Shown one piece after another: positions 26,031 to 34,190 of a stretch of 64,000 nucleotides of DNA. The DNA is taken from NCBI RefSeq assembly GCF_051251125.1, contig NZ_JBPCZL010000003.1; one strand, written 5' to 3'. The first letter of the stretch is position 1; every line of letters begins with the position of its first letter. The notes under the pieces were generated by a model. The model saw only the letters and a program-made list of their open reading frames with translations. It was not told where the DNA came from and did not search any database. Source of the stretch: Carnimonas bestiolae (GTDB taxonomy: Bacteria > Pseudomonadota > Gammaproteobacteria > Pseudomonadales > Halomonadaceae). The position numbers and the translations under genes are program-made.

Positions 26031-26705
26031 TCACTCACTTTGCCGGAGCAATTCGACCCGCAACCGCCACAACGAATGCCCACTGTGATGATACTTCTCT
26101 TCGAACGGCGTTAGCGCGGGCGTTGTCGGCACGAATGCCTCAACCTGCGGCGCTGTTCCAGTGACCAGTTGGATGGCCTGCGCGAATTCCTCGACATACA
26201 GGCGCCAATTCGAGCGCAGCTCGAGCCGTCCCCCAAGTTTCAGAATGGTGGGGAATACCGGATGGCCTTGCCAGCGCTGTTTCAGCAAGCCCGGTTTAGG
26301 ATAAGGATTGGGATAAAGCAGGTAGTGCTGCACTGGCTGCCACCCAGCGGACAGAGCCAAGCGCCAGAAATCCACTAAGTCGGCACGTACCAGCAATGCG
26401 TTGTCAGGCAAACGCCCGTGATCTTTAGTGAGGCGAGCATCGCTGCGATCGATGCCAATCACCACCGCATCAGGATGCTGCTCGGCCAAGCGTCGGGTCG
26501 ATAGTCCCACCCCACAGCCGGCATCGATAATCAGCGCTCTTTCGCTCAGCGGCGCACGCCACTGCTGCGCCCGCTCGAAGGCTTCGCGGCTGTGATCGGC
26601 CACTGGCCGCTGCCACGGATGTTGCAAAGCACGCTCAACGCGCTGCGCAAGACCTGAGTGCGCGGTGCGTTGAGAGCTTTCAATAGGAGAGGAATTTGCC
26701 TGCAT
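26031..26705 (-). CDS. TrmB-like SAM-dependent methyltransferase
   Basis: A 224-residue Rossmann-fold methyltransferase related to tRNA (guanine-N7)-methyltransferase. SAM motif I is IIDAGCGVGLSTRRLA (59-74), followed by VIGIDRSDARL. The tRNA-binding segment YPNPYPKPGLLKQRW near 145-160 corresponds to the FPDPWPKKRHHKRR of TrmB, but with Asn and Tyr replacing Asp and Trp. The C-terminal TPFEEKYHHSGHSLWRLRV is also TrmB-like. The differences suggest a paralogue with a changed target rather than the housekeeping TrmB (inference). The ATG at 26705 is chosen over a GTG/ATG extension without family support. It diverges from fabY. Confidence 0.78.
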   Translation of the reverse strand: MQANSSPIESSQRTAHSGLAQRVERALQHPWQRPVADHSREAFERAQQWRAPLSERALIIDAGCGVGLSTRRLAEQHPDAVVIGIDRSDARLTKDHGRLPDNALLVRADLVDFWRLALSAGWQPVQHYLLYPNPYPKPGLLKQRWQGHPVFPTILKLGGRLELRSNWRLYVEEFAQAIQLVTGTAPQVEAFVPTTPALTPFEEKYHHSGHSLWRLRVELLRQSE

Positions 26706-27026
26706 GAAAATAGGTCCGAGCGAAAAAATTCGGCTTACACGGTGAAGCAAGTACGCAACCAACGCACAAGTCGCTTCTAACCATATGACGGGGTGACAAC
26801 GGCAATGTTATCATTACGCAACATTTAAGCGCGCCAACGGCTTACTCCAGCAGTAGCGCCGACTTCGCCACGCTCGCAGACCCAATATTTGCGACGCCTC
26901 GGCGCGATCTACCAGTTCATAACGGCCGCCGATAGCATTCCGGTGAAAGCTTTTATCGTGAAATTAAGCACCGATAAAGCTTACTGCACACCTATCGACA
27001 CCGTAACGCAAGATGAGGATAGCGGC
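26706..27026. other. Divergent promoter region between the methyltransferase and fabY
   Basis: It holds the inverted repeat AATGTT (26804-26809) / AACATT (26820-26825) with a 10-nt spacer, of unknown meaning. Open codons continue upstream of fabY in its frame to 26889, but the family alignment and ribosome-binding site place the start at 27027. Confidence 0.45.
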
Positions 27027-28931
27027 TTGTCATATTTACCAGTGATCGTTGGGATGGGAGGCATCAGTCCGGCGGGCAGAACATCTGGCCACCAAGCATA
27101 CCGCCGCACGGTGCTGGAAGCTTTGCCTGAACAACAGCGACACCACACGCTGTTGGGGCTCGCTTCACTGATGGGGCTTGCGCAGCGCGACGATCAGGGC
27201 AACTGGGCCGACAGTGAGGGAAAGCCTTGCAGCGCTGCTGACATCATTACGCAGCACAGCGACTACATTTCCCGCCACACGCTGATTCGTCGCACCGAAG
27301 AGCCCGCCTTTGGCGATGCCGGTATTCCGGCCAACCGCGCCACAACGCTAAACCTTGCCGAGCCGATCGAATTTACCCTGCGCAAGCGCGATTTTCCTGA
27401 AACACCGCCTGCTGAGTGGGAAGTCAGCGAGGTCGACAGCCGTCACGTGAAAGTGCGCGTACCGGCCGGCGATTTTTCAGTGCTGCTGCCCGATCACCGC
27501 AAGCCGCTGGTCAATAGTGCCGCCCAACTACCCACAGGCTTCGAGCCGACCGCTTTCTATCGCAGCGTGCACCATCCGCGCGCGCTGGCAATGACGGTAT
27601 TCGGCGCATCTGACTGCATTGGCCAAAGCGGGCTCGAGTGGCAGCACATCCTTGATCGTCTAGCGCCTGATCAGGTAGCGGTATACGCCAGTAATTCGAC
27701 CGGCCAGCTCGACCAGCAAGGCTGGGGCGGGCTGCTGAAAAGCTACGTTACCGGCAGCCGCGTAACGTCCAAGCAAATGCCGCTGGGCTATGGGCAAATG
27801 CCCGCTGATTTCCTCAATGCTTACGTGTTGGGCAATGTCGGTGCTACGGCAGGCCAACTGGGCGCCTGCGCCACCTTCCTCTACAACCTGCGGTTGGCGG
27901 TCGAAGAAATTCGCAGCGGGCGTCGTCGTGTAGTCATGGTGGGTACCGCTGACGCGCCGGTCACGCCGGAAGTTATCGAGGGATTCCGCGCCATGAGTGC
28001 GCTGGCCGACGATAACAGCCTTAAGGCGCTTGATGCGCTGGAGCTGCTGACCGACAGCGACTACCAGCGCGCTTGTCGGCCGTTCGCCGAGAACTGTGGT
28101 TTCACGATTGGCGAATCCGCTCAGTTTGTGCTGCTGATGGACGATCACTTGGCGCTGGAGCTGGGCGCGGAAGTGCTCGGCTCGGTACCCGATGTGTACG
28201 TGAACGCCGACGGCTGGAAGCGTTCGATTTCAGCGCCCGGTATCGGCAACTACATCACGCTTGCCAAAAGCGTTAGCCTGGCAACGTCCATTCTGGGTGA
28301 AGAAGCAGTGCGCCAGCGCAGTTTCGTTCATGCGCACGGCACCAGCACGCCGAAAAACCGCACCACTGAGTCGCACGTGCTGCATCAGGTGGCCGGTGCC
28401 TTCGGCATTGAGCAATGGCCCGTTGCCGCCATCAAGGCCTACATCGGGCACTCTCAGGGCACGGCGGCCGGCGATCAGATCACCAGCGCGCTCAGCACCT
28501 TCCAGCATCATTTGCTGCCCGGCATCGCCAATCTGAACAAGGTGGCGGACGACGTGTACGCCGAGCGCCTGTCGCTACAGCGTAATGCCAGCGAGTGCCA
28601 TGCAGACGTCAGCTTTATTAACGCCAAGGGCTTTGGTGGCAACAACGCCACCGCCCCGCTGCTTTCGCCGGAAGTCACCGAAAAGCTGCTGCTCAATCGT
28701 CATGGCGAACGAGCCATCAGCGAATGGAAGCGCAAGCGCGAAGCCGTCCGCGAAGCCTCGCATGCGTTCGAGGAGCGCTCGCAGTCAGGCCATTTCGATC
28801 CGCGCTACGTATTCGGTGAAAATGTGCTGGATGGCGCCGAACTGGAAATCACCAGTACCTCAGTAACGCTACCGGGCTACGCCAACAGCATCTCGCTGAA
28901 GGTCGATAACCCCTTCGGCACGCTTGGCTAA
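27027..28931 (+). CDS. fabY: Beta-ketoacyl-ACP synthase, FabY type (fatty-acid initiation)
   Basis: A 634-residue ketosynthase resembling Pseudomonas FabY, which condenses acetyl-CoA with malonyl-ACP to start fatty-acid synthesis in place of FabH. The Cys-His-His triad is Cys281 in GACATFLYN, His437 in VHAHGTSTPKN and His475 in YIGHSQG. The C-terminal tail beyond residue 560 (SGHFDPRYVFGENVLDG) is characteristic. I place the start at a TTG (27027). It gives MSYLPVIVGMGG, aligning with the Pseudomonas start as I remember it, and GAGGA lies 7 nt ahead. The frame upstream has no ATG. It is ended by a clear terminator; coaD follows. Confidence 0.88.
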   Translation: MSYLPVIVGMGGISPAGRTSGHQAYRRTVLEALPEQQRHHTLLGLASLMGLAQRDDQGNWADSEGKPCSAADIITQHSDYISRHTLIRRTEEPAFGDAGIPANRATTLNLAEPIEFTLRKRDFPETPPAEWEVSEVDSRHVKVRVPAGDFSVLLPDHRKPLVNSAAQLPTGFEPTAFYRSVHHPRALAMTVFGASDCIGQSGLEWQHILDRLAPDQVAVYASNSTGQLDQQGWGGLLKSYVTGSRVTSKQMPLGYGQMPADFLNAYVLGNVGATAGQLGACATFLYNLRLAVEEIRSGRRRVVMVGTADAPVTPEVIEGFRAMSALADDNSLKALDALELLTDSDYQRACRPFAENCGFTIGESAQFVLLMDDHLALELGAEVLGSVPDVYVNADGWKRSISAPGIGNYITLAKSVSLATSILGEEAVRQRSFVHAHGTSTPKNRTTESHVLHQVAGAFGIEQWPVAAIKAYIGHSQGTAAGDQITSALSTFQHHLLPGIANLNKVADDVYAERLSLQRNASECHADVSFINAKGFGGNNATAPLLSPEVTEKLLLNRHGERAISEWKRKREAVREASHAFEERSQSGHFDPRYVFGENVLDGAELEITSTSVTLPGYANSISLKVDNPFGTLG

Positions 28932-28977
28932 GCCAGGCAATATGCAGACTATCTTTGTAGAAAGGTAGACATCCTCT

Positions 28978-29015
28978 CAACGGTGGCGCACATTCATGCG
29001 TCACCGTTGCTATTT
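28978..29015 (+). terminator. Rho-independent terminator after fabY
   Basis: A 13-bp stem CAACGGTGGCGCA / TGCGTCACCGTTG (one G-U pair) with a 6-nt loop is followed by CTATTTTC. It lies 46 bp after fabY and just before coaD. Confidence 0.8.
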
Positions 29016-29035
29016 TCACAATGTCACTGTGCGCC

Positions 29036-29521
29036 ATGCCAATCATTGTATATCCGGGTACCTTTGACCCGATCACACTCGGCCATCTCGACCTGATCAC
29101 ACGGGCAGCACCGCTGTTCGAGCGCTTGATCGTGGCCGTTGCCGACAGCCGTGCCAAACAGCCAATGTTCAATCTCGATCAACGCATCGCGCTGGTCAGG
29201 GAAGTAGTCGATGGACAAGGCAATATCGATGTCATCGGTTTTGACACCCTAACGACCGAACTGCTGGATTCGCTGGGCGCAAACCTGATGCTGCGCGGGC
29301 TACGTACCGGCACCGATTTCGATTATGAATGGCAGTTGGCGCGCATGAATCAACTGCAGCGCCCCGGCACCGACAATCTGTTCATGATGCCGTCACCGTC
29401 GGTATCAGCGGTTTCCTCAAGCTTTGTACGCGAAATTGCCAAGATGGGCGGTGATACCTCGCAGTTGGTGCCAACCGCCGTGCAGCGCGCGATCGAAAAG
29501 CTTCAGCAAGAGGAGCGATAA
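29036..29521 (+). CDS. coaD: Phosphopantetheine adenylyltransferase
   Basis: A 161-residue enzyme of coenzyme A synthesis (4'-phosphopantetheine + ATP to dephospho-CoA). YPGTFDPITLGHLDLI opens the protein with the nucleotidyltransferase TxGH. RGLRTGTDFDYEWQLARMN near 88-106 and the ISTSSS-equivalent SVSAVSSSFVREIAKMGGD near 122-140 complete the site. I prefer ATG 29036 (MPIIVYPG) because it matches the family start; an ATG at 29021 would add five residues and neither has a strong ribosome-binding site. The ferredoxin ATG directly abuts the stop codon. Confidence 0.96.
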   Translation: MPIIVYPGTFDPITLGHLDLITRAAPLFERLIVAVADSRAKQPMFNLDQRIALVREVVDGQGNIDVIGFDTLTTELLDSLGANLMLRGLRTGTDFDYEWQLARMNQLQRPGTDNLFMMPSPSVSAVSSSFVREIAKMGGDTSQLVPTAVQRAIEKLQQEER

Positions 29522-29773
29522 ATGGCGCTAATGATCACTGACGAATGCATTAACTGCGACGTCTGCGAGCCAGAGTGCCCCAACGAGGCCATTTACCCGG
29601 GCGATGAAATCTACGAAATCGATCCTTCCTTGTGCACCGAATGCGTCGGGCATTTCGACGAGCCGCAGTGTCAGCAAGTCTGCCCCGTCGACTGCATCCC
29701 CCATGATCCGCAGCATGCGGAAAGCCGCGATCAGTTGCTGTCGAAGTACCAGCTGATTACCTCGCAAGCCTAG
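29522..29773 (+). CDS. YfhL-type 2x[4Fe-4S] ferredoxin
   Basis: An 83-residue ferredoxin with two cluster-binding motifs. CINCDVCEPECP (9-20) and CTECVGHFDEPQCQQVCPVDC are present, the second with the 8-residue insertion between Cys pairs that defines the YfhL/Allochromatium-type family. This insertion is known to lower reduction potential. The ATG follows the coaD stop with no gap, so the two are translated from one message, an arrangement also found in pseudomonads. The partner enzyme is not evident here. Cytoplasmic. Confidence 0.93.
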   Translation: MALMITDECINCDVCEPECPNEAIYPGDEIYEIDPSLCTECVGHFDEPQCQQVCPVDCIPHDPQHAESRDQLLSKYQLITSQA

Positions 29774-29797
29774 TGATTGTTTCCAGCGTGACATGCC

Positions 29798-31153
29798 TTG
29801 ACTGATTCCAGCCATCGCCCCGTGAAGGTGCCTGGGCGCCAGGTCTGGCGACTGGCGTGGCCGATCATCCTATCGAATATCAGCGTACCGCTATTGGGCC
29901 TGGTCGGCACCGCGGTAATTGGGCACCTGCCCGACGCTCGCTACCTTGGCGCTGTTACCCTCGCCACCACGCTGTTCAATATGCTGTTTTGGGCGTTTGG
30001 CTTTCTGCGCATGGGGACCACCGGACTGACCTCGCAGGCCCACGGACGTCAGCACGACGAAGAAGCCCGCGCGCTGCTGCTGCAATCACTGGCCCTGGCG
30101 GGCGCATTAGGCATCGTGCTGATAGCGCTATCGCCCTGGCTAGTACCGGCGGCCGTGCAGTTGATTGGCGGCGCGGCTGATGTGCAAGCGTTAGCCATCC
30201 GTTTTGCCCATATTCGCATCTTCTCCGCGCCGGCCGTGTTGTCGAACTACGTGATCCTCGGCTGGTTTTTAGGCCAGCAGCGCACACGCACCACCCTACT
30301 GCTTACCGTTACCAGTAACACTGCCAACGTGGTACTCACCCTTGCGTTGGTATTGGGCGCGTCGCTACATAGCGACGGCGTTGCCTGGGCCGCATTGGTC
30401 GCCGATTATCTGGCACTGGGATTAGGCATTGCGCTGGTGATGCGCCGCTCAAAGGCCTTGAGCGGCCGCTTTGCACTGAGCATGCTCGCCAATACCAAGC
30501 GCTATCGGGCGCTGTTTCAGGTGAATAAGCACCTGTTCATTCGCACCTTGGCACTGCTGTTCGTCAATTCCTTTTTTACCTCACGTGGCGCGGCCTCAGG
30601 CACCACCATATTGGCGGCCAATGCGGTATTGCTCGAGTTCATTATGCTTACCTCCTACGCACTGGATGGCTTTGCTCAAGCCTGTGAAGCCCTGACCGGG
30701 CGCGCAGCGGGCGCACAACGCTTCGATCAGTTTGGCGCCGCCGTACGCGCCTGTGCCAAATTTTCGCTGTATACCTCGCTCGGGGCAGCGCTGATATTTG
30801 CGGTGTTCGGCCCGGCGATGATTGATGTGCTAACCAGTATCGATGCGGTGCGCCAAACCGCGCGCGACTACCTGCCGTGGCTGGTAGCGATGCCGCTGAT
30901 TGCCGTTTGGAGCTATTTGATGGATGGCGTGTTCGTGGGCGCCGTTGCCACCCGCCCAATGCGCGACACCTTGCTGCTGTCGGTCGCGGTATTTCTGCCG
31001 GTCTGGTATTTGACGCAAGGCTTAGGCAACCATGGACTATGGCTTTCATTCGCGCTATTCATGTTGGTACGTTCAACCAGTCTAAGCGCCATCTATCTGC
31101 GCCGCCGTCACGGCATCTGGGCAGACAACGTCTCTCATCGCGCGCCGCACTGA
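29798..31153 (+). CDS. MATE family efflux transporter (DinF-like)
   Basis: A 451-residue inner-membrane protein with about 12 hydrophobic helices in two homologous halves. The MATE start VWRLAWPIILSNISVPLLGLVG, the VGTAVIGHL segment and MLFWAFGFLRMGTTGLTSQA point to the DinF subfamily, which expels cationic or organic compounds using Na+ or H+. The start is uncertain. The TTG at 29798 gives MTDSSHRPVKV; a GTG at 29822 is an alternative, and no clear ribosome-binding site decides. It begins 24 bp after the ferredoxin stop. No LexA box was noticed, so the SOS link of dinF is not supported. The voltage-sensor-like gene follows after 27 bp. Confidence 0.88.
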   Translation: MTDSSHRPVKVPGRQVWRLAWPIILSNISVPLLGLVGTAVIGHLPDARYLGAVTLATTLFNMLFWAFGFLRMGTTGLTSQAHGRQHDEEARALLLQSLALAGALGIVLIALSPWLVPAAVQLIGGAADVQALAIRFAHIRIFSAPAVLSNYVILGWFLGQQRTRTTLLLTVTSNTANVVLTLALVLGASLHSDGVAWAALVADYLALGLGIALVMRRSKALSGRFALSMLANTKRYRALFQVNKHLFIRTLALLFVNSFFTSRGAASGTTILAANAVLLEFIMLTSYALDGFAQACEALTGRAAGAQRFDQFGAAVRACAKFSLYTSLGAALIFAVFGPAMIDVLTSIDAVRQTARDYLPWLVAMPLIAVWSYLMDGVFVGAVATRPMRDTLLLSVAVFLPVWYLTQGLGNHGLWLSFALFMLVRSTSLSAIYLRRRHGIWADNVSHRAPH

Positions 31154-31180
31154 AGGAAGGAAACCAACAAGGAGCGCCTT

Positions 31181-32191
31181 TTGCTAACCGAATCTAGCCA
31201 CACGGCCCGCAACGCCCCCCGCCGCCAGCGAATCTTCGAAGCGTGGGACGCGATTATTCTAGTGCTGGTCGTCCTAAGCCTGGTGCTAATTCTGTTCGAT
31301 TCGTTCTATCGCTACACACCGCTGCCCTGGCTGCTCAACCTTGTTTGGCCCGCCCTCGATCATCAGGCGCACTGGCTCTCTGAGCACGCCAGCCAAATCG
31401 ACCTATGGTTTCTGAGCGTCTTCTGGATCGACATTATTGCTGGCTGGTTAGTGGCGATTGCCCAGCATCGCTACCATCGCTGGTTCTTCTATCCCTTTGT
31501 GCATTGGTACGACGTGCTCGGCTCGCTGCCTATCACCAACTTCCGCTGGTTCCGCATTTTGCGCGTTATCGGGCTGATGGTGCGGCTGCAAAAGAGCGGC
31601 TGCGTCGACTTCACTCAATGGCGGTTCTTTCTGTTCTTCCAGAAGTATTACAACATTGTCATGGAAGAAATCTCTGATCGCGTTGCGGTGAAGCTGCTCA
31701 CCACGGTTCAGGACGACATTCGTCACGACGGTGATATTGGTACCAGCATCAAGGAAAGCGTGATTGAGCCGCAGCGTGTACAGCTGTCCGAACAGATCGC
31801 CACGCGCGCCGCCGCGCTGATTAACGAAGTGCGCACCCACACCAGCACCAACGTGGAGGGCTATCTGGTCGACTCTACGCGCAAGGTGTTGGAGAACAAC
31901 GCTAATATCCGCATGCTGAAAAGCCTGCCGCTCGGTAAGCAGCTGTCAAATACGCTCGAAAGCGCCATGATTGACGTGCTTAAGCAACTGCTTCAGGAAA
32001 CCAACAAGGGGCTTGATTCGGCGGAATTCACATCGTCGGTAGAGCGCATTGTCGGACATTGCGTTAGCGATGTGCTGGCCCACCCCACGCTGGACGAGGG
32101 CCAGTTTGAAACGATGATGGTGGACACGCTGGAAATGCTGAAAGCCAGGGTCGAGAAAAAGCGTTGGAAAACGCTCTACGACGACCTCTAG
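31181..32191 (+). CDS. Voltage-sensor-like membrane protein without pore domain, unknown function
   Basis: A 336-residue protein that I cannot name. TM1 covers about residues 24-41 and TM2 about 74-93. An S3-like segment with YDVLGSLP (110-117) is followed by an S4-like helix FRWFRILRVIGLMVRL (121-136), with Arg122, Arg125 and Arg128 at three-residue spacing and Arg135 further on. Asp84 and Asp111 could be countercharges. No P-loop, S6 helix or cyclic-nucleotide domain follows. Instead residues 140-336 are soluble, helical and charged (VMEEISDRVAVKLLTTVQDD; HTSTNVEGYLVDSTRKVLEN). The start is TTG 31181, with GGAG 6 nt ahead. It lies 27 bp after the MATE gene, probably the same transcript. Alternatively it is a degenerate ion-channel relative. 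Confidence 0.7.
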   Translation: MLTESSHTARNAPRRQRIFEAWDAIILVLVVLSLVLILFDSFYRYTPLPWLLNLVWPALDHQAHWLSEHASQIDLWFLSVFWIDIIAGWLVAIAQHRYHRWFFYPFVHWYDVLGSLPITNFRWFRILRVIGLMVRLQKSGCVDFTQWRFFLFFQKYYNIVMEEISDRVAVKLLTTVQDDIRHDGDIGTSIKESVIEPQRVQLSEQIATRAAALINEVRTHTSTNVEGYLVDSTRKVLENNANIRMLKSLPLGKQLSNTLESAMIDVLKQLLQETNKGLDSAEFTSSVERIVGHCVSDVLAHPTLDEGQFETMMVDTLEMLKARVEKKRWKTLYDDL

Positions 32192-32318
32192 CCGCTCTAA
32201 CAGGGGCGAGCACAGGCTGCGAGGGCGCAGCGAATGGCCGCCCCACCGCCGTACACGCCTCTGCCTCCTGATGTCGCAAGGCACACGCCCTGATGTGCTG
32301 AACTACGCCACCATTGCG

Positions 32319-33053
32319 CTATAGCGGCAGCCAGTCGATGACTCGCGCAATCTGTGCATCCCAATAGCGCCATTGATGATCACCAGGCCCTTCGCTGTAA
32401 TCGACGCCAACGCCGGCGGCGCGAGCGGCACTCAGAAAGTCCTGATTGGGCTGATAGAGGAAATCCTCGGTACCGCACCACTGGTAGAGTTTGGGGACGG
32501 TATCCGGCGCGGCAGAGAATTGCTTCACCAGCGTTAACAGATCGTCATCACTGCCCTTGGGAGACTGGCCGCCAAAGATCAACTGAGCATCGGGCGGAGG
32601 ATCAGCTCGCTCGGTCATCGCGGCTATGTCCAGCGAGCCTGACAAGCTGGCGGCAGCGGCAAAACGATGTGGCTCACGCAGCGCCCATTTGAAAGCACCG
32701 TAGCCTCCCATCGAAAGCCCTGCCACGAAGTTGCCTTCGCGCTTATCGGACAGCGGAAACAGCCGACCCGCAACGCTAGGCAGATCGCTGGTAAGAAAAT
32801 CAAACCAACGTGGCCCGTACACCATATTGCAGTAAAAACTTCTGCCGCAAGAAGGCATGATAACGGCTAGCCCGCGCTCGTTGGCATAGCGCTCGATGGA
32901 ACTGTAGCGACACCACGCAGCGTCGTCGTCCGCCAAACCATGCAGCAAATAGAGCGTTGGCCACGGCCCTCGCTGATGTTCAGGGATGATGGCTTGAAGG
33001 GAAGTATCGATATCAAGCACGTTCGACCTGAACCTGCATTTCAGCCACGCCAT
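32319..33053 (-). CDS. Alpha/beta hydrolase, esterase D/S-formylglutathione-hydrolase-like
   Basis: A 244-residue putative esterase. The fold landmarks are LYLLHGLADDDAAWCRYS near 34-51 (oxyanion HG), the nucleophile Ser114 in AGLSMGGYGA and the general base His226 in GPGDHQWRYWD. Residues such as the GTEDFLYQPNQDFL loop carry the acidic member. The family hydrolyses short acyl esters, S-formylglutathione or sugar acetates. The Trp/Tyr-rich C-terminus and LxFGG insertion resemble tributyrin esterases. The ATG at 33053 has GGAGA before it; upstream ATG/GTG codons to 33155 lack support. There is no signal peptide, so it is cytoplasmic. Confidence 0.85.
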   Translation of the reverse strand: MAWLKCRFRSNVLDIDTSLQAIIPEHQRGPWPTLYLLHGLADDDAAWCRYSSIERYANERGLAVIMPSCGRSFYCNMVYGPRWFDFLTSDLPSVAGRLFPLSDKREGNFVAGLSMGGYGAFKWALREPHRFAAAASLSGSLDIAAMTERADPPPDAQLIFGGQSPKGSDDDLLTLVKQFSAAPDTVPKLYQWCGTEDFLYQPNQDFLSAARAAGVGVDYSEGPGDHQWRYWDAQIARVIDWLPL

Positions 33054-33201
33054 GATTGTCTCCGTGATAGATGTACTACTGACCCTACCATCACACGCCC
33101 AATGACGCAGCACGGCAGTACCCGCCGCTACGGCCACCCCCAACGCCTCGTCCACTGAGATAGCTCAGCCTTTCCTTATCCTGGCCCACGCCAGAGCCGG
33201 A

Positions 33202-33696
33202 TCAGGACGCATCACGCACAATCGGATCAGGCGACTGACCGTTCCTCATCATCAGATAACGCCGCCCATAAGCTTCCTGATGTTCCCAATCCGGTACCTG
33301 TAAGGCGGCATCGCGGCTGAGGATCAGCGATTCCAGCGCTTGGTGATCCCCAACCAGCGGCAGCAGTTCGCTGAGAGGAATGGCGTAATCGTCATCGGAA
33401 ATTTCACGGGAGACGAGTTGCCCCATTTCCGTGAACCACAGATGGTAAGTACCCGCGCTAAACTCATCGAAACTTTCCCAGCGCAGACGCAAAGCAATAC
33501 CTTGCGCCGCAAGGTCGCTGACATCGAGCATACCTCGCGGGATATTCATAAACGTGAAACAGCTAATAAGGAAGGTACGCCCGTAGCGGCTAGTATCGAG
33601 ATCGTCCCATCGCTCAGCGATATTATCGAAACGCTTGAGCACATCGGCTGTATGCTCACGCAAAACGGTCAAGGTCACATCGGTGCAACTAGACAT
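33202..33696 (-). CDS. Soluble protein of unknown function
   Basis: A 164-residue protein that I do not recognise. It is acidic and rich in Trp, Tyr and Leu, without signal peptide or membrane segment. It starts MSSCTDVTLTVLREHTADVL, has a mixed alpha/beta pattern (RYGRTFLISCFTFMNIPRGM; GIALRLRWESFDEFSAGTYH) and ends in a charged region. GGAGG lies 8 nt before the ATG at 33696, so the gene is well supported as coding. It follows 147 bp after and in the same direction as the esterase would be read next. No domain suggests a role. Confidence 0.7.
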   Translation of the reverse strand: MSSCTDVTLTVLREHTADVLKRFDNIAERWDDLDTSRYGRTFLISCFTFMNIPRGMLDVSDLAAQGIALRLRWESFDEFSAGTYHLWFTEMGQLVSREISDDDYAIPLSELLPLVGDHQALESLILSRDAALQVPDWEHQEAYGRRYLMMRNGQSPDPIVRDAS

Positions 33697-34190
33697 CGAT
33701 ATATCCTCCGGCCGAGCGCAAAGGCACGGATAGACCTATGGTCAGCTGCTGCCGTTTGAACCCTGGTGTTGCGCGGCAATCGCGATGCCGTCTTATGATA
33801 TCTATTCACTTTCTCTACTTCTCCTACCCAACACTGCCAATCGCCTGCTCGCGAGACATCGCTCGATACAATCAATGCCCAGCGCATGCGTTAATAACGA
33901 TTGGTTAATTTGCTAGTTGGCGCCTACTGGCCAACAAATTTCCTCCCTGATGCCTCCAACACGGGCTAAGCGAAAGCGTCCTTCAGCGGTGGTGCATGAT
34001 GTGCCCCGCTAGTCCCCCCTTGGACTGAGCGGCTACCACCAATGAAAGAACCTGTACGGTTAATCGATTAATGAAAGGCGTTATATGAAGCTTGCACCTA
34101 TGATCACTGCCATTTAAGGATAAATTTTGAATTTCTATGGTCTCATTGCTTAACTACAGCGGTTCACGCTTTACCCAAAAGGCTAATCAC
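33697..34190. other. Intergenic, AT-rich promoter region of the acyltransferase
   Basis: No supported gene. The minus-strand frame 33675-33887 is rejected for lack of a start site. The second half is AT-rich and carries the palindrome at 34060. Confidence 0.45.
34060..34071. promoter_or_regulatory. 12-bp perfect palindrome, candidate operator
   Basis: TTAATCGATTAA reads the same on both strands. It lies 119-130 bp upstream of the acyltransferase start, in an AT-rich stretch, a usual place for an operator. No regulator is known. Confidence 0.35.

Noticed and set aside
26804..26825. Possible Zur or Fur site before fabY
   Set aside because: AATGTT and AACATT are 10 nt apart, not in the register of either consensus; kept only as an unexplained inverted repeat.
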